A stretch of 64,000 nt of DNA from JAGPDF01 sp052035735 (GCA_052035735.1 JBPOHI010000016.1:1-64000), one strand, 5' to 3'. Numbered from the stretch's first letter, positions 16,334 to 25,858 are shown. The notes: generated by a model from the sequence alone, not told the origin. Numbers and translations: made by a program.

Positions 16334-18013
16334 CTACCAGTCGGTGGGCCTGTAGTCCTTCAGGAACTTCCCCCACAGGTGCTCGCCGGTGTTGAAGCCG
16401 GTGAGGATCGGGTCGACGATCCGCGCCGCGCCGTCGACGATGTCGAGCGGCGGGTGGAAACGATGGTCGGCGAGCTTCCTTGCCGCGATCTCCGCCGGAT
16501 CCTCGTCGGTCACCCAGCCGGTGTCGACGCTGTTCATGTGGATGCCGTCGTGGTGGTAGTCCGCCGCCGAGGTGCGGGTCATCATGTTGAGCGCCGCTTT
16601 CGCCATGTTGGTGTGTGGATGGCGGGTCGTCTTCAGATTGCGGTAGAACTGCCCCTCGACCGCCGAGACGTTGACGATGTGTTTGTCGCGCTCCGGGCTG
16701 CGCAGCATCAGAGGCTTCAGGCGGGCGTTGAGGACGAACGGTGCGACAGCGTTGACCAGCTGGACCTCGAGCAGTTCCACCGTGGAGACCTCGGCGAGCG
16801 ACAGCCGCCACGAGTTGCGGCCGCGCAGGTCGACTTGCTGCAGATCCTGATCCAGCAGGCCCGCCGGAAAGAGACCCGGCTCGGGCGCGAGCTCCTCCGG
16901 AAGCAAAGCCACCTGGGAGAGCTCGGCGGCGTAGGTGAGACCGACGCCCCCGGCCCCCGCAGCCAGGCCATACTGCGGGGCGGACGAGCGCGCCAACGCG
17001 CCGGGCGAAACGCCACGCTGCGGATCGCGCAACGTCTCGTAGCTCGCGAGCAGCGGCCGGTGGCGCTCCTCGAGCGTGTCGAAAGCGGCGACCTCTCCCG
17101 CCATCATGTGGCGATAGAAATCGGGCGGACGGCGGACGGTCTGGCAGGCGTTGTTGACGATGAAATCGAGCCTCTGGCGGCCCTCGTTGCGGGTCAGCAG
17201 AAGGTGGCAGAAGGTCTCGACGCTGGGGGTGTGGCGCAGGTCGAGGCCGAAGATCTCGAGGCGGTCGGACCAGCTCGAAAAATCGGCCTCGCGGGCGTAG
17301 CGCAGCGCCGAGTCGCGCGGGAAGCGCGTGGTCACGATGAGGTGCGCACCGGCGCGCAGGAGCTTCAGGCCGGCCTGGTAGCCGATCTTCACTCGCCCGC
17401 CGGTGAGCAGCGCCACGCGACCGGAGAGGTCGGCCGACTCCTCGCGTTTGGCGAAGTTGAAGTCGCCGCACTCCGGGCAGAGCTGGTCGTAAAAAGAGTG
17501 CACCGTCCGGTAGTGCTGCTTGCAGGTGTAACAGTGACGCTCTTCGAGCAGTTCACGAGGCGCCGCCTCGAGCCGGGGCGCCTGCGGGCTGCCGGTTTCA
17601 TCGCTCGCACGGTCGACCGCCTCGGGGACATCTTCGGCGACGAAGTCCGGCGGCGGATAGACATTGGGCGAGGTCACCGGAGGCTTGCGCCGCAGCTCGC
17701 GGATGCCAGACGCCTGAAAGAGACTCTCGTCCCGGCGCACCTGCTGGGCTCGGCGCTCGCGCGTCGTCGCCTTGACCAGCCGGCGGCGAGCGCGCGGGTC
17801 GGGGTGCGAGACCTGGCGCGTCGCGCGCAGGAGTCGCTGACGATCCTCCTCGGATACCTGGGCGAGCAGCCCGCGGTCGGCCTCCACCGACTCGAGAAAT
17901 TCGGCGGCGGCGCGCATCCGGGCCGCCAGTGGGCTCTCGGCCGCTCCCGGGGGCGCAGTCCGCGGCGCGTCTGCGTCGTCGGCGTCGGCGCGCCCGATCG
18001 GACTTTCGCTCAT
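16334..18013 (-). CDS. Atypical SDR oxidoreductase with N-terminal extension and zinc ribbon
   Basis: 559 residues, about twice a normal SDR. The N-terminal ~150 residues are charged and apparently disordered or helical. A CxxC...CxxC zinc ribbon (CYTCKQHY, CPECGDFN) follows near 160-185. Then comes a Rossmann-fold SDR domain with a modified nucleotide motif (LTGGRVKIGYQ), DxR and NNAC. The catalytic Ser is present (NVSAVEG), but where the YxxxK motif is expected there is HTNMAK, so the Lys remains and the Tyr is replaced by Thr or His. Cofactor binding looks intact; classical proton-relay catalysis is doubtful. Monocistronic. Confidence 0.8.
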   Translation of the reverse strand: MSESPIGRADADDADAPRTAPPGAAESPLAARMRAAAEFLESVEADRGLLAQVSEEDRQRLLRATRQVSHPDPRARRRLVKATTRERRAQQVRRDESLFQASGIRELRRKPPVTSPNVYPPPDFVAEDVPEAVDRASDETGSPQAPRLEAAPRELLEERHCYTCKQHYRTVHSFYDQLCPECGDFNFAKREESADLSGRVALLTGGRVKIGYQAGLKLLRAGAHLIVTTRFPRDSALRYAREADFSSWSDRLEIFGLDLRHTPSVETFCHLLLTRNEGRQRLDFIVNNACQTVRRPPDFYRHMMAGEVAAFDTLEERHRPLLASYETLRDPQRGVSPGALARSSAPQYGLAAGAGGVGLTYAAELSQVALLPEELAPEPGLFPAGLLDQDLQQVDLRGRNSWRLSLAEVSTVELLEVQLVNAVAPFVLNARLKPLMLRSPERDKHIVNVSAVEGQFYRNLKTTRHPHTNMAKAALNMMTRTSAADYHHDGIHMNSVDTGWVTDEDPAEIAARKLADHRFHPPLDIVDGAARIVDPILTGFNTGEHLWGKFLKDYRPTDW

Positions 18014-18216
18014 GGAGCCAAGTCTACGCGGCAGAGGTCCCCCCTGTCGCGCGCCAGGGCAACGCCGCCTTCATCCGCTTCGCTGCAGTCGGCGTAGAAG
18101 TCAGCAATCGGAGGGAAATCCTCCGCAGAATCCGCGGGCGACGTCCCCCGCGAACCGAGGCGGACGTGGCGCGACGCCGCCTCACTCATGCATCGAGTCA
18201 CGTTCAGGAGATACCG

Positions 18217-19227
18217 ATGAAGTCCGTTCGCACGCTGCTTGCCTTCTCGCTGCTCGGCCTCACCCTAGCCGCGGCATCGCACGCCGCTACGCCGCTCGAC
18301 GCGCTGCTCAGTCTCGACAACGCCACCGTGAACCCGGGTGACGTCGCCCGCCTGCGGGTCGTGCACAACTCGCCGGACGCTCCGAATGTCGACGTCATCG
18401 TCAATGGCGGCGTCGCGCTCGCGAACGTCCCGTTCGGCGCGATCTCCGGATATCTCTCGGTCCCCGGTGGCGCTTACAACGTCAAGGTCTCGCCTGCCGG
18501 AGCCGCTGACACGGGCCCTTACGTCATCGACGCCGATGTCGTTCTCGCTGCGGGGACCGACTACACGGTCGTCGCGAGCGGCGTGCTCGCCGAGATCTAT
18601 CCGGCCGTTCTGGTCGACGACAACTCGGCGCCGGCCGCGGGAAACGCGCGCGTGCGCTTCTTCCACGGCTCGCCGGATGCCCCCGCGGTCGACATCGCGC
18701 TCGTCGGCGGCCCCGTCCTGATCGCCGGCGCGCCGTTCGGCGCCAACGCCACGATCACCGTGCCCGCCGGAACCTACGACCTCGAAGTGCGCGTGGCCGG
18801 TACGGCCACCGAGGTCCTGCAGCTGCGCGGCCTCGCCTTCGCCGCCGGCTCCGTCTATACCGCCTACGCCTCCGGCCTGGTCGCCGACGGTTCGGCCGAC
18901 CGCACGCTCTATCTCGGCGAAGGCGATCGCTTCCGTATCGACGCCACCTTCACCGACTTCGCCGGCAAGACCGGGACGGCCAAGATTTTCCACACCACCT
19001 CGCAGACCGGCCAGTTCTGGTTCTTCTCGCCCGAGAACATCGAGCTGCTGGTGAAGGTGATCGATGGCCGCCACTTGAACAACGCGTTCTGGCTGTTCCA
19101 CGGCTCCGCCTCGAACGTGCAGTACACCGTCACCGTGACCGACACGGTAGCCGACGTGCGGAAGGTCTACAGCAACCCGCTCGGCGCCTTCGGCAGCGAC
19201 GGCGACATCGAAGCGTTCCCGCAGTAG
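18217..19227 (+). CDS. Secreted DUF4397 two-domain protein
   Basis: 336 residues from ATG 18217, with AGGAG 6 bases upstream. A clear signal peptide ends ASHAA. Two DUF4397 domains follow (about residues 45-135 and 145-235), each with the signature RxxHxSPDAPxVD and an L/Y-x-VPAGTYDLEV-type strand. The last ~100 residues are the same module that ends the Calx-beta protein (FWFF, ELLVKVIDG, TVTVTDT, NPLG). DUF4397 proteins are cell-surface or secreted with no known activity. A strong terminator follows. The open frame upstream of the ATG has no ribosome site. Confidence 0.88.
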   Translation: MKSVRTLLAFSLLGLTLAAASHAATPLDALLSLDNATVNPGDVARLRVVHNSPDAPNVDVIVNGGVALANVPFGAISGYLSVPGGAYNVKVSPAGAADTGPYVIDADVVLAAGTDYTVVASGVLAEIYPAVLVDDNSAPAAGNARVRFFHGSPDAPAVDIALVGGPVLIAGAPFGANATITVPAGTYDLEVRVAGTATEVLQLRGLAFAAGSVYTAYASGLVADGSADRTLYLGEGDRFRIDATFTDFAGKTGTAKIFHTTSQTGQFWFFSPENIELLVKVIDGRHLNNAFWLFHGSASNVQYTVTVTDTVADVRKVYSNPLGAFGSDGDIEAFPQ

Positions 19228-19265
19228 ACGCCTTCGGCGCCGGAACGAGAAACTCCACTGTCCCT

Positions 19266-19305
19266 GGGCCGGCTCCGATCGGGTGATCGGTGCCGGCCCT
19301 CTTTT
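19266..19305 (+). terminator. Rho-independent terminator after the DUF4397 gene
   Basis: A 15-position stem (19266-19280 with 19285-19299; one T-T mismatch), loop GGGT, then TCTTTTC. It is the most convincing intrinsic terminator in the window. Confidence 0.8.
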
Positions 19306-19335
19306 CGTCCGGAAGAGTCCGGGAGATCTGCCGGC

Positions 19336-20100
19336 TCAGCTCGCGACGAGCACCAGCTCCTCGGAGAGATCGCAGTCGAAGGGCTCGCCAGCGAATCCGC
19401 CGAAGCACTGGACCTCGCGAAAGCGCGCCACATCGAGGAGGGTCAGGAGCTCGGCATGGCGCCAGCCCTGGAGGTAGCGGTGGCGCTCGAAGAACAGGGC
19501 CGGCTCGCCATTCGCCGCGGCCGGAGCCCGCAGGACCCGCTCGGTGACGGTCACGATGCCGTCCCCGTCGAGGGCGAGCGCCGCGCGAAAGAGCAGATCG
19601 CCCTCGGCCTGCGGCACGCGGCGTTCGGGGAGCTCGCGCACGTCGCGGCGCGCCAGCCCGTCGTAGTTCCACTGGTGCAGGACGAGGACGCCGCGAGAAA
19701 GGAAGCGGCGCCGCAAGCCGATGAACATCCGCGAGACCGCCTCGACGCCGATGAGTGCCGGCAGAGTGTTGCCGAGGCAGAGGGCGCCGCCGAACTGACC
19801 GCGCACCATCGCCTCGACGGCCCCGAGGTCGCCGATCAGGAACTCGACGCCGGGAACCGCGAACTGTCGCGCCAGCTCCCAGCGCTCCCGCACCCCTTCG
19901 ATCCCGACCACCTCGAAGCCCCGCCCGGCGAGCCAGCGGGCGTGCTCCCCCGTGCCGCAGCCGAGGTCGACGAGCCGTCGGCTCGGCGCGCCGGCGAGCG
20001 TTCCGAGAAGGAAGGGTCCTTCGAGCGCGAGCCGGACGCGCCAATCCACAGCACTGTCGTAGTTCAAGAGATGGGGAATTGTGGCGGTGGCCGTTGGCAT
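19336..20100 (-). CDS. Class I SAM-dependent methyltransferase
   Basis: 254 residues from ATG 20100; an in-frame start at 20154 would add 18 residues. SAM motif I is LVDLGCGTGEHARWL near residue 45, with the acidic residue after strand 2 in VVGIEG, and FLIGDLG for motif II/III. The domain is compact and carries a C-terminal beta region (ERHRYLQGWRHAELL). It resembles small-molecule methyltransferases; acceptor unknown. It is divergent from pepT across 111 bases. Confidence 0.85.
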   Translation of the reverse strand: MPTATATIPHLLNYDSAVDWRVRLALEGPFLLGTLAGAPSRRLVDLGCGTGEHARWLAGRGFEVVGIEGVRERWELARQFAVPGVEFLIGDLGAVEAMVRGQFGGALCLGNTLPALIGVEAVSRMFIGLRRRFLSRGVLVLHQWNYDGLARRDVRELPERRVPQAEGDLLFRAALALDGDGIVTVTERVLRAPAAANGEPALFFERHRYLQGWRHAELLTLLDVARFREVQCFGGFAGEPFDCDLSEELVLVAS

Positions 20101-20211
20101 CGTGGGCTCGACACTATCCTCTGACAGCAGGGATGGGAGACCGGGCGCGGTCACGGCGACCCGCAGCGCCGATCGCCGACCAAGCCGGGCCTGCGCTAGG
20201 CTTCGGAAACC

Positions 20212-21462
20212 ATGAGCGAACTACGCGCACGCGTCCTCGAGCGGTTCCTACGTTACGTGCAGATCGACACCCAATCGGACGAGAGTTCGACCACCTATCC
20301 TTCGACCGCCAAGCAGCTCGACCTGCTGCGCCTCCTGGTCGACGAGCTCCGGGCACTCGGCCTCACCGACGCCTCGATCGACGAGTTCGGCTACGTCATG
20401 GCGACGATTCCGGCGACGACGCGGAAGGCGAACGTGCCGACGATCGGACTCCTCGCCCATGTCGACACCTCTCCGGAGATGCCGGGCGCCGGCGTGAAGC
20501 CGATCGTGCACGTCAACTACCAGGGCCAGGACCTGGTGCTCCCGGACGACCCGACGGCGGTGCTGCGCTTCGCCGACAACCCCTGGCTCGCCGAGCAGAT
20601 CGGCAACGACATCGTCACCGCCTCGGGCAAGACGCTGCTCGGCGCCGACAACAAGGCCGGAGTCGCCGAGGTCGTCACGGTGGCCGAGTACCTTCTGCAG
20701 CATCCGGAGATCCCGCACGGCGTCATCCGTATCGGCTTCACGCCGGACGAGGAGGTCGGGCGCGGCACCGAGCACTTCGATGTCGCTCGCTTTGGCGCGT
20801 TCTGCGCCTACACCCTCGACGGCGAGACCCTGGGCGAGCTCGAGATGGAGAGCTTCTGCGCCGATTCGCTGACCGCGACCTTCCAGGGTTTCAACACCCA
20901 CCCCGGCTACGCCAAGGGGCGCATGGTGAATGCGATCAAGGTGGCCGCCGACTTCATCTCGCGCTTGCCGGGCGACCGCCTCTCTCCCGAGACGACCTCC
21001 GGCTACGAAGGCTACGTGCACCCGTACGTGGTGACGGCCAGCGTCGAGCGCACGGCCGTGAAGCTCCTCATCCGCGATTTCAAGGTCGCCGGTCTGGCCG
21101 AGAAAGAGGCCTATCTCGGCGAGCTGGCACACGCCACGGTCGCCGACTGGCCGGGAGCCTCGCTCGAGATCAGGGTCGAGGAGAGCTACCGCAACATGGG
21201 GGTGGTCCTCGACCAGCATCCGGAGGTGGTGGACAACGCCCGCGAGGCCATTCGACGCGCCGGCCTTGCCTTGCGCGAACGCCCGATCCGCGGCGGAACC
21301 GACGGCTCGCGCCTGTCGTTCATGGGGCTGCCGACGCCGAACCTCTTCGCCGGCGAGCACAACTTCCACTCTCGGCTCGAGTGGGTCTCGGCGCAGGATA
21401 TGGAAAAGGCCGTCGAAACGGTCGTCCAGCTCGTTCAGGTGTGGGAGGAGCGCGCGAGCTGA
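20212..21462 (+). CDS. pepT: Peptidase T (tripeptide aminopeptidase)
   Basis: 416 residues, full length for M20B peptidases. It removes N-terminal residues from tripeptides in the cytoplasm using two zinc ions. Metal and catalytic residues are in place: HVDTS with His83 and Asp85, Asp146 in GADNKAG, and the Glu180-Glu181 pair in TPDEEVGRG; the C-terminal AGEHNFHSRLEW supplies the last His. The sequence keeps the PepT-specific start (RFLRYVQIDTQSD). It is monocistronic, divergent from the methyltransferase and convergent with the kinase. Confidence 0.96.
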   Translation: MSELRARVLERFLRYVQIDTQSDESSTTYPSTAKQLDLLRLLVDELRALGLTDASIDEFGYVMATIPATTRKANVPTIGLLAHVDTSPEMPGAGVKPIVHVNYQGQDLVLPDDPTAVLRFADNPWLAEQIGNDIVTASGKTLLGADNKAGVAEVVTVAEYLLQHPEIPHGVIRIGFTPDEEVGRGTEHFDVARFGAFCAYTLDGETLGELEMESFCADSLTATFQGFNTHPGYAKGRMVNAIKVAADFISRLPGDRLSPETTSGYEGYVHPYVVTASVERTAVKLLIRDFKVAGLAEKEAYLGELAHATVADWPGASLEIRVEESYRNMGVVLDQHPEVVDNAREAIRRAGLALRERPIRGGTDGSRLSFMGLPTPNLFAGEHNFHSRLEWVSAQDMEKAVETVVQLVQVWEERAS

Positions 21463-21491
21463 ACCTCGCCGCTCGCGAAGCGTAAGCCGCT

Positions 21492-23810
21492 TCAGGGAGC
21501 GAGCTTCGCGAGCTTCTCCCGCCCGATCGCGATCTCGCGTTCGACCTCCTCGTTGCGCCCGTCGGTCCGCGCCAGCGCCTGCGCGTAGAGCCGAGCGGCC
21601 TCCGCGTAGTGTCCCCGGTCGCGCTCGGCATGGGCGAGGCCGGTCAGGCTGTAGCTCACGAAGCCCTTGCCCGCGCCGCCGATCGCCTCCCAGAAAGCGA
21701 CCGCCTCCGCGTAGCGCTCGGCGGCGCGGTCGGGACGGCCGGCCTTGAGGGCGACGTCGCCGAGGTTGTGCAGGCTCACGCCGATCTCGAAGTGGTCCGG
21801 CGCCAGAACCCGGCGCTTGATCGCCAGCGCGTGCTGAGCGAGATCCTCCGCCTCCGCGAGCCGGCCCTGTTCGATATAGACGTTGGCGAGATTGCTCAGG
21901 CTCTGCGCAACGTAGTAGTGCTCCTCGCCGAAGACCTTGCGCTTGATGGCAATGGCGCGCAGGTGCGCCGCCTCGGCTTCGCTCCAGCGCTTCTGGTCGT
22001 AGTACAGGTTGGCGAGATTGTTGAGCGCCGCGCCGATGCGTTCGCTGTCCGGCCCCAGGGTCGCCTCCCAGCCGCGGATCGCTTCGAGACTCAGTTGCTC
22101 GGCCAGGTCGAATCGTCTCCTCCTTCCGGCGGACGAGGCGAGCTGCATCCTGCAGGCGGCGAGCGCGACTCCGTCTCCCAGCGCCTCGAAGCCGGCCTCG
22201 GCGCGACGCAGCATCGGTTCGGAGGTCTCGGCATCGCCGCGCATCTCGTAAGCGGTTCCGAGACCGAGCAGCGCCTCGGCCGTTTCCGCCGCGCCGCCGC
22301 CCTCGGGCCGGTCGGCGAGCGCCAGGCTCTCGCGTCCCAGCTCGATCGCCTGATCGAGCAGTCCGAGCTGGCGATAGATCACGGCGATCGCGTTGAGCAG
22401 ACGAGCCTTGACCAGAGGCTGGGAGGAGAGCTCGCCGCGCACGCGCTCCGCGCCGCGGTCGAGAATCTCCCGCGCCGTGATGTCGGGCCGGGTGTTGCGC
22501 CCGGGGTCCGAGCCCTGGAACAGTCCGATGAGGAACTGCGAGACCTCGCTCGCCGTCTGCGCCTCCTGATTCGCCCGCGCCGCCTCGCGGTTGGCCCGCG
22601 TCGCTTCGCGGCTGCGAGCGACGATGCCGCCGACGAGCGCGAGAGCGACCAGGGCCGCGCCGGCGACAGCGGCGCGGTGGCGCCGGCCGAACTTGCGCAA
22701 CCGGTACCATGCTCCCGGCGCGCCGGCCCGCACCGGCAGCAGGTCGAGCGAACGCCGCAGATCGTCGGCCAGCTCGGCGGCCGAGCCGTAGCGCTGCTCG
22801 GGCTCGCGCGCCATCGCCTTGAGCACGATCCAGTCCAGGTCGTTGCGCAGCGCGCGGCGGTGTGCCGACGGATCCGCGCCGCGCGCCGCCGCCAGCTCGC
22901 TGCAGCGTGCGACGCTGAGCTTCTGGAGGTAGGCGCTCGGCCGCGGGACATCGCCTTCGACGATCCGCCGCATCGCGGCGAAGTTCGAGACGGTGCCGAA
23001 AGGCTGTTCGCCGACCAGCAGCTCGAACAACAGCAGGCCCAGTCCATAGACGTCCGACCGCGTGTCGACATCGGCTTCGCCGCGCGCCGCGGCGAGCGCC
23101 TCCGGGGCGAGATAGGTCGGCGTCCCGACGAGCGCGGTTGCAGCCTTGCTGTCGCCGCCGGCCCCCGGGCCGTCGAGCGCCTTGGCGACGCCGAAGTCGA
23201 TCACCTTGGCCAGCGCGCCGCCTTCGTTTTCCGCCACCAGCACGTTCGAGGGCTTGAGATCGCGGTGCAGCAGCGCTTTTTGATGGGCGTGCTGGATGGC
23301 GTCGCAGACGGTGACGAAGAGCGACACGCGGCGCGCGATCGGCCACCTCCGGTCGTCGCAGAAGTCTGTGATCGGCGCTCCGGGCACGTACTCCATCGCG
23401 ATCCAGGGCTGGCCGTCGCGGCTCGTCCCGGCGGTGTAGACCTGCGCGATGTTGGGGTGGTTCATCCGCGCCAACGCCTCGCGCTCGGTGGCGAAGCGAG
23501 CCAGACGCTCGGCGTCGACCGCTCCGGCACGGATGAGCTTGAGCGCCACCTTGCGCCGGATGGGCGAAGTCTGCTCGGCGAGATAGACCGTGCCCATGCC
23601 GCCTTCGCCGAGCACGTCGAGAACGGTGAACGGTCCGATCTGGCGCGGCCGCTCCACCGGCGGAGCCTGGGCTGGAGTTCGCACGCCGCCGGACCGGGCG
23701 TGAAACGGTTCGGCGACAGTGGCGTCATCTCCGGCGCCGGGTCGCGGGCCCTGCCCGGGAGGAGGGGACTCTTTGCTCAACGCATGCCTCGTGGGTGGGA
23801 GCTTACGCAA
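21492..23810 (-). CDS. Transmembrane Ser/Thr protein kinase with TPR sensor
   Basis: About 760-772 residues. The kinase domain (about 58-335) is complete: Gly loop LGEGGMGTVY, Lys91 in VALK, HRDLKPSNV with catalytic Asp184, and DFG 205-207. A single transmembrane helix near 360-380 leads, after a coiled ANREAARANQEAQ stretch, to about 380 residues of TPR repeats (LNNLANLYYDQKRWSEAEAAHLRAIAI type). This PknB-like/TPR layout is common in Acidobacteriota and Planctomycetota. The start is ambiguous: TTG at 23810 has no ribosome site, while TTG at 23780 has GAGG upstream. Located 45 bases after the deacetylase gene on the same strand. Confidence 0.92.
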   Translation of the reverse strand: MRKLPPTRHALSKESPPPGQGPRPGAGDDATVAEPFHARSGGVRTPAQAPPVERPRQIGPFTVLDVLGEGGMGTVYLAEQTSPIRRKVALKLIRAGAVDAERLARFATEREALARMNHPNIAQVYTAGTSRDGQPWIAMEYVPGAPITDFCDDRRWPIARRVSLFVTVCDAIQHAHQKALLHRDLKPSNVLVAENEGGALAKVIDFGVAKALDGPGAGGDSKAATALVGTPTYLAPEALAAARGEADVDTRSDVYGLGLLLFELLVGEQPFGTVSNFAAMRRIVEGDVPRPSAYLQKLSVARCSELAAARGADPSAHRRALRNDLDWIVLKAMAREPEQRYGSAAELADDLRRSLDLLPVRAGAPGAWYRLRKFGRRHRAAVAGAALVALALVGGIVARSREATRANREAARANQEAQTASEVSQFLIGLFQGSDPGRNTRPDITAREILDRGAERVRGELSSQPLVKARLLNAIAVIYRQLGLLDQAIELGRESLALADRPEGGGAAETAEALLGLGTAYEMRGDAETSEPMLRRAEAGFEALGDGVALAACRMQLASSAGRRRRFDLAEQLSLEAIRGWEATLGPDSERIGAALNNLANLYYDQKRWSEAEAAHLRAIAIKRKVFGEEHYYVAQSLSNLANVYIEQGRLAEAEDLAQHALAIKRRVLAPDHFEIGVSLHNLGDVALKAGRPDRAAERYAEAVAFWEAIGGAGKGFVSYSLTGLAHAERDRGHYAEAARLYAQALARTDGRNEEVEREIAIGREKLAKLAP

Positions 23811-23855
23811 TGCGCGCCGCGGGACCCAAGCGGGCGCTCGCGCCTGGCGCTGGCT

Positions 23856-24860
23856 CTATCGCTGCGGCAGGGCGTCGTAAGCGTGCTGGATCCACCCCGG
23901 AGGGTCGGGCGAGGGCGAGCGCGGCTGGCCGGCGGTGGTTTCCCAATGATGCAGCCAGGAGATCCCCCACGCGCCGACGTAGTCGTCGGGAAGGGCATAC
24001 GCAGGGTCACGCAGGGTCTCCTCGAGGGTGGCGTAACGATAGCCGCGCTTCTCCATCCTGTCGGCGAGCGCGCCGAAGTGATCGGCGTTCAAAGCGTTGG
24101 CGTGGATCAGCAACACCTGGGCGATCTCGCGACCGGTCAAGCGGCGGGAGAGCTCCTCGACGAAGGCGAAAACCTGCTCCATGTAGTCGAGGTAGGCGGC
24201 GGCGATCCGCTCGGCTTGCGCCCTGTCGCCGCGCCGCAGGGCGTCGGCGTAGACGAAGGCGAAGACGTACTCGTCGTTGTCGATCGTCACCGGCGCGACG
24301 GTGTAGCCGCGCTCGGCGAGGAACCTCTCGAACTCGCGGCGTTTCGGCAGCTCGAGGCCCACCTGCAGAAACGGATGCCGGAAGTAGCGCAGCGACCGGC
24401 CCTTCTCGGCCAGCAGGACCTTGGTCACCGGTTCGCCGAGAACGACATCGGCCTCGAACTCCGCGAGCGGCAGGCGGTTGAGGCTGCGGTGCGAATAGGT
24501 GTGATTGCCGAGCTCGAGCCCGGCGTCGGTCCACTGCCGGAGGACCGCGGTACGCGCCGCCACGCCGGCGGCACCTTCGCCCTCGACGACGAGCTTGCCT
24601 TCGTTGACGAAACCGACCGCCGGCACGCGGTGAGCGGCAAGCGCGGCGAGCAGTTTCTCCGTCATCGCCGAGAGCGCCGACGGCTCGTTCGAGACGACTC
24701 CCGCCGGCGGACCGGGCAGGTCGTCGATCGTCACCGCGACGCTGCGCACGCCCGGCGTTGCGGAGGCGCCGGCCACGCCCGCCACGGCCTCGCAGGGGTG
24801 GGGCGAGAAAGCGAACAGCAGCACCGGCACGAGCACGCAGGGAAAGGACCATGACCGCAT
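23856..24860 (-). CDS. Secreted polysaccharide deacetylase (NodB/CE4 family)
   Basis: 334 residues from ATG 24860, with GGAGGT 7 bases upstream. A signal peptide is present at 1-25. CE4 motifs appear in order: VAVTIDDLP (the catalytic Asp pair), HTYSH (metal His pair), RHPF (motif 3), and VLLIHANAL near the C-terminus (motif 5). These enzymes remove acetyl groups from N-acetylglucosamine polymers or related glycans. Specificity is unknown. It is followed closely by the Ser/Thr kinase and preceded by the MBL hydrolase on the same strand. Confidence 0.9.
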   Translation of the reverse strand: MRSWSFPCVLVPVLLFAFSPHPCEAVAGVAGASATPGVRSVAVTIDDLPGPPAGVVSNEPSALSAMTEKLLAALAAHRVPAVGFVNEGKLVVEGEGAAGVAARTAVLRQWTDAGLELGNHTYSHRSLNRLPLAEFEADVVLGEPVTKVLLAEKGRSLRYFRHPFLQVGLELPKRREFERFLAERGYTVAPVTIDNDEYVFAFVYADALRRGDRAQAERIAAAYLDYMEQVFAFVEELSRRLTGREIAQVLLIHANALNADHFGALADRMEKRGYRYATLEETLRDPAYALPDDYVGAWGISWLHHWETTAGQPRSPSPDPPGWIQHAYDALPQR

Positions 24861-24883
24861 GATTCGGACCTCCTTCAGTTCGT

Positions 24884-25858
24884 TCAAGTCGACGTTCCCG
24901 TCGTCAGCTCGAGCGCTTCGCCGATCGCCGGGCGGTGAACGCGCAGGGCCAGGTTCGCGAACTCCGCCTGCAGCAACCGCTCGAGCACCCGGTCGGCTTC
25001 GTCGATCGGCTCGTCGGTGAGGTCGAAGGTGCCCCAGTGTATCGGCAGCATGCGCTCCGCGCCGAGATCGCGAAAAGCCCGGAGCGCCTCCTCCGGGTTC
25101 ATGTGCACCGGCCTCATGAACCACCGCGGCTCGTAAGCGCCCGCAGGCAGCAGGGCCAGATCCAGGCCAGGGAACCGGCGACCGTACTCGGCGAAACCGT
25201 CAAAGTAGCCGCTGTCGCCGGCGAAAAAGGTCCGCTGCCGTGCGCTTTCGATGAGCCAGGAGCCCCACAGAGTCGATTCGTCGGGTTGCGACAGACGCCG
25301 CGACCAGTGCTGCGCCGGCAGAAGCGTCAGGCGAAAACCGCGGCAGTCACAGCTCTGCCACCAATCGAGCTCCTCGACGTCGGGAAAGCCGAACTTCCGC
25401 ACGAAACGGCCGAGGCCCAGCGGCACCCGCCAGGCGATTCCCTTGGGCAGGCGCTCGAGCGTGAATCGGTCGAGGTGGTCGTAGTGGTTGTGCGACAGCA
25501 CCGCCACCGCGTGCCCGGGAATCGCGCCGAGCGGCGCTCCGGGAGGATGAAATCGCCGCGGCACGAGCGCCCGCGGGCCGAAATGCGGATCGGTCAGCAG
25601 GATGTCGGATCCGTCCTGCAGGGCGCAAGTTGCGTGGCCGACCCAGGTGACTGCGGGAGGCTCCGCCCGGCGCGCGAACGAGCCGCCGTCGTTCGCGACC
25701 CGCGGAACGCGCGGAGCGCGGCTCCTGTCGCAGTGATTGCGCGACAGCAGCTTCCAGCGCACCACGTCGAAGAACGAGGCCTTCGATACCCCCCATGGAT
25801 TGAAGAAGCGCCCGTTCGCGAAGTGCGGCGCCCGCAGAATCTCGCTCGTCGCTTTCAC
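24884..25858 (-). CDS. MBL-fold metallo-hydrolase (NAPE-PLD/UlaG-like)
   Basis: 324 residues from a GTG start. The metallo-beta-lactamase motif is SHNHYDHLD; other ligands are likely in PAQHWS, FFAGDSGY and LPIHWGTF. The N-terminal WVGHATC and DPHFGPRA are typical of the NAPE-hydrolysing phospholipase D-like branch, which cleaves phosphodiesters of lipids in animals; bacterial members have unproven substrates. It is 23 bases upstream of the deacetylase on the same strand, so the two may be co-transcribed. Confidence 0.88.
   Translation of the reverse strand: MKATSEILRAPHFANGRFFNPWGVSKASFFDVVRWKLLSRNHCDRSRAPRVPRVANDGGSFARRAEPPAVTWVGHATCALQDGSDILLTDPHFGPRALVPRRFHPPGAPLGAIPGHAVAVLSHNHYDHLDRFTLERLPKGIAWRVPLGLGRFVRKFGFPDVEELDWWQSCDCRGFRLTLLPAQHWSRRLSQPDESTLWGSWLIESARQRTFFAGDSGYFDGFAEYGRRFPGLDLALLPAGAYEPRWFMRPVHMNPEEALRAFRDLGAERMLPIHWGTFDLTDEPIDEADRVLERLLQAEFANLALRVHRPAIGEALELTTGTST

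Noticed and set aside
20248..23346. Open reading frame of about 1030 residues antisense to pepT and running through the kinase
   Set aside because: It is an artefact of high GC with few stops. The translation is Arg/Gly-rich without domain structure, while pepT and the kinase have intact motifs in their own frames.
21609..24854. Open reading frame of about 1080 residues on the plus strand opposite the kinase and deacetylase
   Set aside because: Composition typical of an antisense shadow (Arg, Val, Leu, Gly, Asp) with no motif; real genes with signal peptide and catalytic sites occupy the other strand.
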